From Streptomyces coeruleorubidus (GTDB lineage Bacteria; Actinomycetota; Actinomycetes; Streptomycetales; Streptomycetaceae), in assembly GCF_028885415.1 (NCBI RefSeq), contig NZ_CP118527.1:6448001-6512000 (forward strand): DNA of 64,000 nucleotides. The letters are read 5' to 3'. The notes beneath the pieces were generated by a model. It had not been told where the DNA came from and did no database searches. It worked only from the letters and a program-made list of their open reading frames with translations. Shown here piece after piece: positions 9,201-17,600 of the stretch; positions within the stretch are counted from its first letter, which is position 1; each line of letters begins with the position of its first letter. The position numbers and the translations under genes were made by a program.

Positions 9201-9856
9201 AGCTGATCCTGGAGATCCGCCACCAGCAGGACCTGACCTACGACGAGACGACTGAGGTCAAGGTCACCGAACTGCGCGAGATCCCGATGGAGGAGCGTGC
9301 GCAGAAGGAGCTGGCCGAGTGGAACGAGCTGCTGGAGAAGGAGCAGCGGGACGAGAACGCGGCGATACAGGTCGCGCTGGGCAGCGGGGCGCGGCGCGCT
9401 CCGGGCGAGGCGCGGGCCGCACTGAAGGAACTCGCCGGCCGCATCAAGGCGACGAAGCGTTCGTGGACGACGGCGGTCCTGTGGGACTACTACGAGCAGG
9501 TCGGGAAGGCGGCGGCCGGTCCCGGCAAGGACGCGGGCCTCGGCGACCTGGTGCGGCTCATCCGGTACGAGCTGGGCGCGGACGACGAGCTGAGGCCGTA
9601 CCGTACGGTGGTCGAGGAGCGCTTCGAGGGCTGGCTGCTGAGGCAACGGCAGGCGGGCGTGGAGTTCACCGAGGAACAGCTGTGGTGGCTGGAGCGGATC
9701 AAGAACGCCATTGCCGTCGACGTCGGCATAGAGCCCGGGGACTTCTCCGTCGCGCCATTCTCCGAGCGGGGCGGCGGCCGGGGCTTCATGCGGGCGTTCG
9801 GTGACAAGGACCGGGCGCTGGAACTGTTGGATGAGCTGAATCAGGAACTGGCTTGA
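6260..9856 (+). CDS. hsdR: Type I restriction enzyme, endonuclease/translocase subunit HsdR
   Basis: Motor and nuclease subunit of a type I restriction-modification complex, 1198 residues. In order: an N-terminal DUF4145-like helical domain with an RNDAAHNH stretch (near residues 95-102); a coiled coil near 165-235; a PD-(D/E)XK nuclease core with DYVLYVDGKIVGVIEAK (EAK near 324); a superfamily 2 helicase with TGAGKT (near 455), DECH (near 592), LTATPTR and KGRGAR; and a C-terminal region of the EcoEI-R type. It starts at GTG 6260. It is the first gene of an R-S-M operon; its stop overlaps the TTG start proposed for hsdS. The organisation resembles EcoEI-like (type IB) HsdR proteins. Confidence 0.96.
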   Translation: MDDESVDRRLREQAKASPNFGRLYGYQPLLAIYGSQAELTVLTNPNAAYVSAGQFGEVLAEEFVTRTGTRVEGTNQVDRINALTRAGVLVGWSRDAFHKLRRGRNDAAHNHLFDTTKALEALKLCWQLGDLFDRAMGGTRAVTAFVPPTLPEETPETDPQEIAELREALEGHRRTLAESRVKLSEVGDRLEAERRARAEAEKIIISAEQAKATYTAQIEELQAQIAELRTAHQQRYDVERLKPRPVASAARDAIVERAQRPAPLNEVQARKKIDAMLSRAGWIIQDKADANPLAGTGVAIREFALATGRADYVLYVDGKIVGVIEAKREGTPLAGALAQNERYAAGVLKEHAMAVWRRDEPFAFRYATTGTETYFLNRVDPDSRSREVFAFHRPATLGAWMRYADEHPDAPTFRAALRTFMPLLETHGLRMAQVEAITRLEASLAADQPRALIQMATGAGKTFTAVTEVYRLLRYAGARRILFLVDRNNLGRQARAEFDKYRTPDENRKLTDLYNVDMLGRGGLQETSSVVISTIQRMYSLLKGEQLAEGAETEDREDEAASPLDDSYVTDEPITVEYNPDVPIESFDVIVIDECHRSIYGLWRGVLEYFDAHLVGLTATPTRQTKGFFDHNEVSRYTYEQAVADGVNVDFDIARIVTDLREEGVVARIEAGTTVRIRDRQTRSQRYEELDEDFTYTAPQIGRTVITEDEVRAVLTTYRDNWQRWFPGRADVPKTLIFAGPYDDHADEVLKQVKQIFGRGDDFAKKITYKSRDNGDDPEALINDLRNSPRLRVAVTVDMIATGTDVKPLECVIFLRPVKSPVMFEQMKGRGARSIDANELKAVTPEAAPDLKKDRFVLIDAVGVTDSPLVDARPLIPAGAQRGIPLAKLLDKAGTRSLTADEAETLARRLARIDRQLGDEERGLIAETSGGPSLADLARRITDAVDVDTQDRARYEGGPELAEKLVQDAVAPLTSRPALRKLILEIRHQQDLTYDETTEVKVTELREIPMEERAQKELAEWNELLEKEQRDENAAIQVALGSGARRAPGEARAALKELAGRIKATKRSWTTAVLWDYYEQVGKAAAGPGKDAGLGDLVRLIRYELGADDELRPYRTVVEERFEGWLLRQRQAGVEFTEEQLWWLERIKNAIAVDVGIEPGDFSVAPFSERGGGRGFMRAFGDKDRALELLDELNQELA

Positions 9857-11448
9857 GCGAGAGCGGCGGCATGGACGGGGAGAGGGAGCTTCCGGCGGGG
9901 TGGGCTTGGGTTCGGCTCGGCGATGCTGGGGAGTGGTACGGCGGTGGTACGCCGTCCAAGGGTTACCCCGAGTACTGGGACGGTGGTGAGATCCCGTGGT
10001 TGTCTCCAAAGGACATGAAGAGTGATGTCCTAAAGGGAACGCAGGACGATGTCACTCGCCGCGCCTTGGAGGAAACAGCCATCCGCTTGGTTCCACAAGG
10101 ATCCGTCGCCATAGTGACCAGGTCGGGTGTCCTGGAACACTCCATGCCGGTTTCCTTGGTTCCATTCGCGACTACCCTGAATCAAGACATGAAGGCCATT
10201 GTCCCGTATCGTGGGATCCATCTGCGTTGGTTGTTTTGGGTGCTCCGAGCGCATGAAAAAGACATCCTGCGGAGGTGTCGAAAGGCGGGCACCACGGTCG
10301 CTTCGCTGTCTACCCCCGCGTTGCGGGAAATGCAAATCCCCGTCGCGCCTCTTGCGGAGCAGCGCCGAATCATCGCGACGCTCGAAGAAAAGTTGTCGCG
10401 ACTGGAGGCGGCCCAGCAGTCCCTGACTCGGGCAGAGGCGATGATTCCCCGTCACAGCAGAGCTCTCAAAACGGTGGTGAGCGCGGGGCGTCTTTCTGTT
10501 GATGTGAAATCTCGGTCTTCGGTGGACATCGCTGACATCAAAACTCAGCGCCGTGCCCTCTGGGTAGAGCAGCGCGGCAGAAAGACGTACAAGGAGCCGG
10601 TCGAAGCAGACAGTGACTTTCCGCTGGAGATTCCGCCCAATTGGTGCATTGCGAGCCTTGAGCAAGTCACGGATCCAGTGCGCCTCATTCGGTATGGCAT
10701 CCTCAAGCCTAAGGTTACCGACGGAGGTGTCGTTCCATATGTCGAGGTTAGGGACCTGGCTGGCTGTACGCTTTCAGGGAAGGTGTTCAATCGAACAACA
10801 AGAGAACTGGATGAGCAATTTTCAGGGGCAAGGCTTCAGCCTGGCGACTTGCTCATCGCAGTTCGAGGGTCCTACGAGCGGTCAGCTATAGTGCCTCCTG
10901 AACTAGATGGCGCGAATATTAGTCGAGATGTTGCGAGGATCTCGACGCTCTCATTCGTGATGCCCGCGTTCCTTCAAATCTACCTGCAGAGCGACATTGC
11001 GCAACGGTATCTCAAGAAGCATGCGCGAGGTGTGGCCGTAAAGGGGGTGAATATTTCGGCTTTGCGGGCTATGCCTATTCCTGTTCCGCCCATTGAGGTG
11101 CAGTGCATGCTTGCCGAGGCTGTGCAGGATCAGGATAATCTCATGAGTATCGTTTCGGGGGAGATGAGGCGCGCCAAAAGCCGCGCGAATTCCTTGTGCA
11201 CGGCCTTGTTGAAAAAGGCGTTCGTTGGCGACCTGGTTCCGCAGGACCCTGAAGAGGAACCCGCCTCCATTTGTTTGACTCGTATTGCTGATGGACGGGC
11301 AATCCAGCCCGCGTCAAAGCGTCCGCGTAAGGCTACGGCCAAGAAGCTGGCCAAGGCACCCGCACCCCGAGCTGCCGAGTCACTCGCCCCGGCCCCCGAA
11401 CCAACCCCCGCCCCCGCCCTCGCCGTACAGCAGGAGTTCGACCTGTGA
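9853..11448 (+). CDS. hsdS: Type I restriction enzyme specificity subunit HsdS
   Basis: DNA-recognition subunit that tells the methylase and restriction subunits where to bind; 531 residues. It has two target-recognition domains, about 1-160 and 245-405. Each is followed by a conserved helical spacer (PLAEQRRIIATLEEKLSRLE near 164-185; the matching IPVPPIEVQCMLAEAV near 409-424). A low-complexity Ala/Pro/Lys tail precedes the EFDL end. The TTG start overlaps the hsdR stop (TTGA); an ATG at 9871 is a possible alternative. The middle of the gene is visibly richer in A/T than its neighbours and uses codons rare in Streptomyces, as expected for a specificity subunit that has been exchanged horizontally. 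Confidence 0.94.
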   Translation: MSESGGMDGERELPAGWAWVRLGDAGEWYGGGTPSKGYPEYWDGGEIPWLSPKDMKSDVLKGTQDDVTRRALEETAIRLVPQGSVAIVTRSGVLEHSMPVSLVPFATTLNQDMKAIVPYRGIHLRWLFWVLRAHEKDILRRCRKAGTTVASLSTPALREMQIPVAPLAEQRRIIATLEEKLSRLEAAQQSLTRAEAMIPRHSRALKTVVSAGRLSVDVKSRSSVDIADIKTQRRALWVEQRGRKTYKEPVEADSDFPLEIPPNWCIASLEQVTDPVRLIRYGILKPKVTDGGVVPYVEVRDLAGCTLSGKVFNRTTRELDEQFSGARLQPGDLLIAVRGSYERSAIVPPELDGANISRDVARISTLSFVMPAFLQIYLQSDIAQRYLKKHARGVAVKGVNISALRAMPIPVPPIEVQCMLAEAVQDQDNLMSIVSGEMRRAKSRANSLCTALLKKAFVGDLVPQDPEEEPASICLTRIADGRAIQPASKRPRKATAKKLAKAPAPRAAESLAPAPEPTPAPALAVQQEFDL

Positions 11449-13040
11449 CCGCCCCCGCAGACGCCCAGCAGCCCGCCGCAGAGCCGGTCAAGACGGCCAA
11501 GGTGGTCGCGCAGACCAGCACGCTCGTCGCCAAGCTCTGGAACTACTGCAACGTCCTCCGGGACAACGGCATGTCCACCATCGAGTACGTGGAGCAGCTC
11601 TGCTACCTGCTCTTCCTCAAGATGGTCGACGAGATGGAGAACGACCCGTGGGAGGGGCGGGACATGAGCGCCATCGTCCCCGCCGAGTACAACTGGCAGT
11701 CCCTCGTCACCAAGCGCGGTCTTGAACTGGAATCGCACTATCGGGCCGTTCTGGAACACCTCGGCCGCCACCCGGACACCACCATCGGGACGATCTTCGC
11801 CGACGCCCAGAACCGGATCACCAAGCCCGCCCTCCTTGAAAAGCTGGTCGTTGATCTGATCGGCCGCGAGGACTGGATGGTCACGGGGACAGACCTCAAG
11901 GGTGACGCCTACGAAGGCTTGCTCGCCAAGGGCGCCTCGGACACCAAGACCGGCGCCGGCCAGTACTTCACGCCCCGCCCTCTCATCGACGCCATGGTCG
12001 ACGTGATGCAGCCCGGCCCGGACGACACGATCACCGACCCGGCCTGCGGCACCGGCGGCTTCCTCATCGCGGCCCACGCATACATCCGCGATCACCACAT
12101 GAAGACCATGTCGCTGGACGACCGCAAGGCCTACGATGAGGGTCGCAAGATCTGGGGCAACGAACTCGTCACCGGCACCGCCCGTCTCGCCGCGATGAAC
12201 ATGCTCCTACACGGCATCGGCAAGAGCGACGGCCCGAGTCTGATCACCGTCGGTGACGCCCTCGCCGACAAGCCTAGCGGCAAGCACGCCACTCTCGTCC
12301 TCGCGAACCCTCCCTTCGGCCGCAAGTCCGCGATCACCGTGATCGGCCAGGACGGCGACGTCGAGAAGGAGGACATCCAGTACGACCGTGACGACTTCAC
12401 CGCCACCACCACGAACAAGCAGCTCAACTTCCTGCAACACATCATGTCGCTCACTGCGGTCGGCGGACGTGCCGCCGTCGTTCTGCCGGACAATGTCCTC
12501 TTCGAGGGCGGGGCCGGTGAGAAGGTCCGCCGTAAGCTGCTCGACGAGTTCGATCTGCACACCATCCTGCGGCTGCCTACCGGCATCTTCTACGCGGGCG
12601 GCGTCAAGGCCAACGTCCTGTTCTTCGAGAAAAAGCCCCCGCGCGCCGACGGCAAGCCGCACACCACCGAGACCTGGGTCTACGACTTCCGCACTGGCCA
12701 GCACTTCACGCTCAAGCAGCGCCCGCTCACCCGCGCCCACCTGGACGACTTCGTGGCGGCCTACCGACCGGGCGAGCCCCGCTCCTCCCGCGTCGAGTCG
12801 GAGGACGAGAACGGGCCGTTCAAGAGGTTCACCTACGAGGAACTGGTCGCCCGCGACAAGGTCAACCTCGACATCACGTGGATGAAGGACCCCGCCCTCG
12901 ACGACGCCGACAGCGGCCTGCCGCCCGAGGTGATCGCCGAGGAGATCGTCCGCGACCTCCAGTCCGCCCTGAACGAGTTCACGGCCATCGCCCGCTCCCT
13001 GGGCGGCGACGTGGACGTACCGGAGGTCGAGGTCGAGTAG
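11445..13040 (+). CDS. hsdM: Type I restriction-modification DNA N6-adenine methyltransferase HsdM
   Basis: Methylates adenine in the site chosen by HsdS and protects the host chromosome. It is 531 residues. An N-terminal HsdM_N helical domain (LWNYCNVLRDNGMSTIEYVEQLCYL onwards) precedes the methylase core. The core has the AdoMet motif DPACGTGGFL near 196 and the catalytic NPPFG near 287, which marks a gamma-type N6-adenine enzyme. The GTG start overlaps the hsdS stop by 4 bases (GTGA), so the three genes are translationally coupled. Its stop lies only 4 bases from the stop of a convergent DUF397 gene. Confidence 0.96.
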   Translation: MTAPADAQQPAAEPVKTAKVVAQTSTLVAKLWNYCNVLRDNGMSTIEYVEQLCYLLFLKMVDEMENDPWEGRDMSAIVPAEYNWQSLVTKRGLELESHYRAVLEHLGRHPDTTIGTIFADAQNRITKPALLEKLVVDLIGREDWMVTGTDLKGDAYEGLLAKGASDTKTGAGQYFTPRPLIDAMVDVMQPGPDDTITDPACGTGGFLIAAHAYIRDHHMKTMSLDDRKAYDEGRKIWGNELVTGTARLAAMNMLLHGIGKSDGPSLITVGDALADKPSGKHATLVLANPPFGRKSAITVIGQDGDVEKEDIQYDRDDFTATTTNKQLNFLQHIMSLTAVGGRAAVVLPDNVLFEGGAGEKVRRKLLDEFDLHTILRLPTGIFYAGGVKANVLFFEKKPPRADGKPHTTETWVYDFRTGQHFTLKQRPLTRAHLDDFVAAYRPGEPRSSRVESEDENGPFKRFTYEELVARDKVNLDITWMKDPALDDADSGLPPEVIAEEIVRDLQSALNEFTAIARSLGGDVDVPEVEVE

Positions 13041-13044
13041 CCGT

Positions 13045-13254
13045 TCAGCCCTCGGACGCGTACGTCACGAAGTCGGCCCAGGCCTTTGGCGTCAACCGGA
13101 GGCGGGGGCCGACTATGTGCTTGGAATCGCGGACGTGGATGGTCTCGGGGGCGGTGGCGACCTCCACGCAGTCGCTCGGGTTACTGCTGTCGCTGTAGCT
13201 GCTCTTGAACCACACCAGCGCGGATGCGTCTTCGGTAGAGGCCTTGCGGATCAT
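13045..13254 (-). CDS. DUF397 family small protein (whiJ-locus partner type)
   Basis: A 69-residue DUF397 protein with the family core WFKSSYSDSSNPSDCVEVA and the C-terminal VRDSK....GPRLRLTPKAWADFV. Such proteins are encoded next to WhiJ-type XRE regulators in Streptomyces and are thought to modulate them. Here the ATG overlaps the stop of the upstream XRE gene by 4 bases, so the two are co-translated. The gene is convergent with hsdM. Confidence 0.92.
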   Translation of the reverse strand: MIRKASTEDASALVWFKSSYSDSSNPSDCVEVATAPETIHVRDSKHIVGPRLRLTPKAWADFVTYASEG

Positions 13255-14126
13255 CTTTCTCCCACCAGTTGCTCGACGAAGGCCAGTGACTCCTGTGCGG
13301 TCAGAGCCTCGGCCCGGATGATGCCATAGCGCAGTTCAAGGATCCTGACCTGCCTCGGATCATGGACGGGGCGGCCATTGAACTCGTCATCCATGCGCCC
13401 AACCGCCGTACCGTCGTCGAACTTCAGCACCTGGATGCGGCCTCCGGTCCCAGGATGGTTCCAGCGGTCCGTCGGCATCACCTGGATCTCCACGTTTGGC
13501 AACTGTCCGACTTCCAGGAGGTGTTCGAGCTGACTGCGCCACACCATCTTGCCTCCGACGGGGCGCCTGAGTGTCGTCTCTTCCAGGACGAAGCTGAGCT
13601 CAGGAACTGGTGCGCGATCGAAGATCGCCTTTCGGGCCATACGCGCCGCCAGTGCCTGCTCCAACTGGTCTTCCGGGTTCACCGGCCGCCGTGTTCTTAG
13701 CAAGGCCCACGCGTACTCCTTTGTCTGGAGCAAGCCGTGCAGGTTGTGATTGCCGTACGAGAGCAGCTCTACGGCCTTGGCCTCCATCTCCGCCAGATCC
13801 CGCACCTTCTTCGGGTACCGAACCTTCTTCACGTCCTCCTTCATCGCCGCGAGCAACCCACCCGCCCCCAACACCTCGTCCGCCATGTCCAGGTACTCGG
13901 GCCGTGGGATCCGCTTCCCGGCCTCGATCTTGTACACCATGTCCTCGCCGTACCCCACCGCCTCCCCGAACTCGGCAGCCCGCATCCCCACCGCTTCCCG
14001 CCGCAGCTTCAGCTGTCGCCCAACGGTCGCGATGACGGCCAGTCCCCAGTCGTCATCCGGGTCCACCTCCCAACCCGGTTCATCCGCCTCGGTCTTGAGC
14101 CGCCTTACCTCACCGTTCACCGACAT
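13251..14126 (-). CDS. XRE-family HTH regulator with DUF5753 domain (WhiJ-like)
   Basis: A 291-residue DNA-binding protein. An N-terminal helix-turn-helix (about residues 30-75; LKLRREAVGMRAAEFGEAVG) is followed by the DUF5753 ligand/partner domain (HGLLQTKEYAWALLR...). The start was placed at ATG 14126 because GGAGGGG lies 7 bases upstream; the longer open frame upstream is not protein-like. It forms a translationally coupled pair with the DUF397 gene, the arrangement of the whiJ family loci that influence development in Streptomyces. It is divergent from a small peptide gene and from the NTPase-WD40 gene beyond it, and may regulate them (inference). Confidence 0.93.
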   Translation of the reverse strand: MSVNGEVRRLKTEADEPGWEVDPDDDWGLAVIATVGRQLKLRREAVGMRAAEFGEAVGYGEDMVYKIEAGKRIPRPEYLDMADEVLGAGGLLAAMKEDVKKVRYPKKVRDLAEMEAKAVELLSYGNHNLHGLLQTKEYAWALLRTRRPVNPEDQLEQALAARMARKAIFDRAPVPELSFVLEETTLRRPVGGKMVWRSQLEHLLEVGQLPNVEIQVMPTDRWNHPGTGGRIQVLKFDDGTAVGRMDDEFNGRPVHDPRQVRILELRYGIIRAEALTAQESLAFVEQLVGER

Positions 14127-14244
14127 CCCGTGCCCCTCCGCTCGTACGGCCTTACCGACCCGCCTTCGTACCCGTACGGCCCGTCCCGACAAGCCCGGAC
14201 ACCACTGGACAAGCCGCGGGCAGTCACCGTACGCAACGGCGTCG

Positions 14245-14260
14245 TTACTGTTCACGGTAA
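14245..14260. promoter_or_regulatory. Imperfect inverted repeat in the XRE/peptide divergent region (candidate operator)
   Basis: TTACTGTTCACGGTAA is a near-palindrome (6 of 8 positions pair). It lies in the 158-base divergent region between the XRE gene and the peptide gene at 14285, about 25 bases before the latter. Position and symmetry fit an operator for the adjacent XRE regulator; no binding evidence exists here. Confidence 0.35.
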
Positions 14261-14284
14261 GCGCACTCCGCCACGCTGAGTGAC

Positions 14285-14500
14285 GTGAATCAAGAAACCA
14301 CCACCCCCGAGGTTCAACCCGACACACCAGTCCGCGATTTCAAAGTCACCGAACTCGGGGTGACCGCCTCCCTCAGCTGCAACACCCGCACCCCAATGCG
14401 AGGCCGGCCGAGGCCTCCCGCCCGCAGCGGACCCTCACCGGTTCCCGCCGGGGCGGGAGAGCCGTGCCCCTGCATGGCCGAAACGCATACGCACCGTTGA
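14285..14500 (+). CDS. Small peptide gene, leader-like N-terminus (uncertain)
   Basis: A 71-codon frame starting at GTG 14285, just after the divergent promoter of the XRE gene. The first 35 residues (QPDTPVRDFKVTELGVTASL then SCNT) look like a designed leader: acidic, Thr-rich, with an F-x-V-x-E-x-G pattern before Cys. This is loosely like leaders of the actinobacterial FxLD lanthipeptide family. The remainder is Pro/Arg-rich and may be non-coding, and no modification enzyme lies nearby. A good ribosome-binding site is not obvious. It could be a real small regulator or substrate of the XRE/DUF397 locus, a decayed peptide gene, or chance. Confidence 0.4.
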   Translation: MNQETTTPEVQPDTPVRDFKVTELGVTASLSCNTRTPMRGRPRPPARSGPSPVPAGAGEPCPCMAETHTHR

Positions 14501-14626
14501 ACGCGCCTGAGAAGCCCCAGAAGATGGTCATGAGCGCCCTGCCTCACCGGTTCACGGGGGTCCGGGACGAATGACACAGTGCCGGCGTTTAGAGGCCGGT
14601 GGGAACGGAGGCTGATCGGTGCTGGC

Positions 14627-17600
14627 ATGCGGCGGCGCGGTCGTGAGCGGTGTCCGATGAGGAACCGTATGCAGGTCGCGCTTCAGATCATGCTGGCGCT
14701 GGTCGCCTGCTTGCTCGGGATCGCTACCAACTACGCGACCAATACCGACGAGGTCCCCTGGGCGCTGGCGGCGATTCAGCGGTTCGCTGTTCCGGCCATC
14801 GGAGTGTTGATTGTGGCACTTGTGGTCGGACAGGTTGTCGTCTACCGGCTGGAGAACCCCGCACCGCCTCGGGCCGAGTGGCCGCGTGAGCGGGTTCCGT
14901 ACCCGGGCCTCGACGCCTTCGACGAGGACGAGGCACCCGTCTATTTCGGCAGGGAGGCACAGGCTGCCGAACTGACGCGCAGGCTGCACGCCACCGCGAC
15001 CCACCCCGCTGACCGGTTCCTGTTGCTGGTCGGGGCGTCCGGAAGCGGAAAGTCCTCGCTGGTCAGGGCAGGGGTGATGCCTCGGCTTCGGGAGCGCCGC
15101 TGGACCGTCGTGCCGGCCTTCGCTCCTGGGCCCAGCCCGCTGGGCGCCCTCGCGGGTGCGTTGGCAGCCGTCGTCGACGGGCCGGAACCGGCGAGTGCCG
15201 TACTGCGCAGGCTGCGTCAAGGGCCGGACGCGCTGCGAGCCGAGCTGTCGCGGCTGCGTGGCGGCCGGTTCCGGCGAGTCCTCCTCGTGGTCGACCAGTT
15301 CGAAGAGGTCGTCACCCTGGCGGGGGAGCGTGAACGCGTCCAGTTTCTCGAAGCGTTGCGGACCTGTCTGGAACAGGATCCGGCGGTGCGCGTGCTGGCC
15401 ACCCTCCGGGTGGATCTGCTCGGCAGGCTTCTCGGCACCGGACAGGCGGAGCTCTTCCAACACCCCGTCGCCATCGGCGCATTGGGCAGAGCGCAGCTCG
15501 CCGAAGTCGTTGAGCGACCGGGCGCCCTCGTCGGGCTCGGCTTCGAGGCCGGAGTGGTCGACTCCATCGTGAGCGAGACCGGGACGGACGACGCATTACC
15601 GCTGCTCGCCTATCTCCTCCAAGAGCTGTACTTCGCCTCCGGCCCTGGCGGGACGGTGACCGAGGAGCTTTACCGGCGGCTCGGCGGAGTGCCGGGCGCG
15701 CTGGCCCGCCAGGCTGACAACACCGTGACCGGGCTCGGTGCAGGGGTGGGCATCGACGCCGTCCTCCGTGTTCTGCTCCGGTTCGTCACTATTGAAGGGC
15801 AGGACGTGGCTCGCCGCCATGTACCGCTGTCCGAACTCGACGGACAGGACCGTCACGTCGTCGATGCCTTCGTCGAGGCACGGTTGCTGCGCACCGACGT
15901 CACGGATGGCGGCTCCACAACCACCAGTGAGCCCTACGCACAGGTGACGCACGAGGCGCTGTTCCGCCAATGGGCCCCGTTGCGGCAGGAGGTCGAGGCG
16001 CGTGCCGAACGACTTCGCGAGCGCGCCGAACTGGAACGGTGGGCGGCCGATTGGGAGCGGGCCGGACGCAGCGACGACTACCTGCTCACCGGGGAACGCC
16101 TCAGCGCCGCCCGGCGCTGGCTGGAAGCGCTGGAGGAATCCGGGCAGGCGTCCCCACCCGCCCGCGCACTCGTCGAGTCCTCGCAGCGCCGCGACCTGAG
16201 CTTCCTCAGCAGGGTCTCCGACAGCATCGGGCGACAGGTCCTCCTGAGCGCGGAAGCCGAACCGGAGCGTTCACTGCTGCTGTCGCTCGCCGCGCTCGGT
16301 GAGTGCACACCCACGCCCTCGGCCAGACGTGGGCTGATGGCGGCGCTGGCGGCAAGTCACCTCCGTGCCCGGCTCGACGGACACACTGACACAGTCCGGC
16401 ACATCGCCTGGTCCCCCGACGGGCGCATGCTGGCTACGGCGTCCAGGGACGGCACAGCTCGCGTCCACGACGCACCGTCCGGACGCACCCGGCTGGCGCT
16501 GCCGTGCGACGGCGTCATGGTCGAGTCCGTTGCCTGGTCGCCGGACTCGACGAGGGTGACAACCGTCGGCCGGGACCGTGTCGTACGCATCTGGGATGCG
16601 GCCTCGGGAGAGCCGATCCGGCTGCTCACCGGAGGTGGGGACCTCAACAGACAGGTGGCCTGGTCGCCGGATGGCCGGCACGTTGCGGCGAGCTCCAGGG
16701 ACCGGATCGTCCGGGTATGGGAGGCCGATAGCGGTCGGGTCGTGCACGAACTGCACGGGCATAGCGAGGACGTGTGGGGTGTGGCCTGGGCGCCAGATGG
16801 CGACCGCCTCGCCTCCGCCTCTCATGATCAGACCGCGATCGTGTGGGACCTGACGACCGGGGCGGCAGCCACCACACTCAACGGGCACTCGGACTTCGTC
16901 GAGGGCATCACCTGGTCACCCGACGGACGGCACATCGCCACCGGCTCCGGGGACCACACCGCCCGTATCTGGAATGCCAGGACCGGCGACCTGCGCCTGT
17001 TGCTGCGAGGACACACCGACTACGTGTGGAACCTGGCCTTCTCGCCAGACGGGCGGATGCTGGCCAGCGCCTCCTCGGACCGCACCGTGCGCATCGTCGA
17101 CACTGAGGACGCCAAGGTCCTGGCCGTACTGCGAGGCCACACGGACACAGTGTGGGGCGTCACCTGGTCGCCCTGCGGGACCATGCTCGCCACCAGTTCC
17201 ACCGACGGCACTGGCATGCTGTGGGACCTGCGCCCGCGTGGCGCCGAGGTCGTACTGGCCGACGGACACCGAGGCCCGGTGAACCAAGCCGCGTGGTCCA
17301 GCAATGGCGACCGTTTCGCCACGGCCTCGGACGACGGCACCGTGCGGGTGTGGGACGCGGGCACCGGTGCTCCGGCCGGACCGGTGATCGATTGGGAGGA
17401 CCGAGTTTGGTCTGTCGCCTGGGCTCCCCAGGGGGAACGACTCGCGTTCAGTACGAACGACGGACTGTTTCGGATCGTCGACGGGCGCGGCAGCACACTG
17501 TTCGAGCGAAACGGCGAGGTCATCGAGGGGTGCGCATGGTCTCCGAACGGCGGCCGGATCGCCACCGGTGGTCACGACGGCGCCGTGCGCGTCCTGTCCG

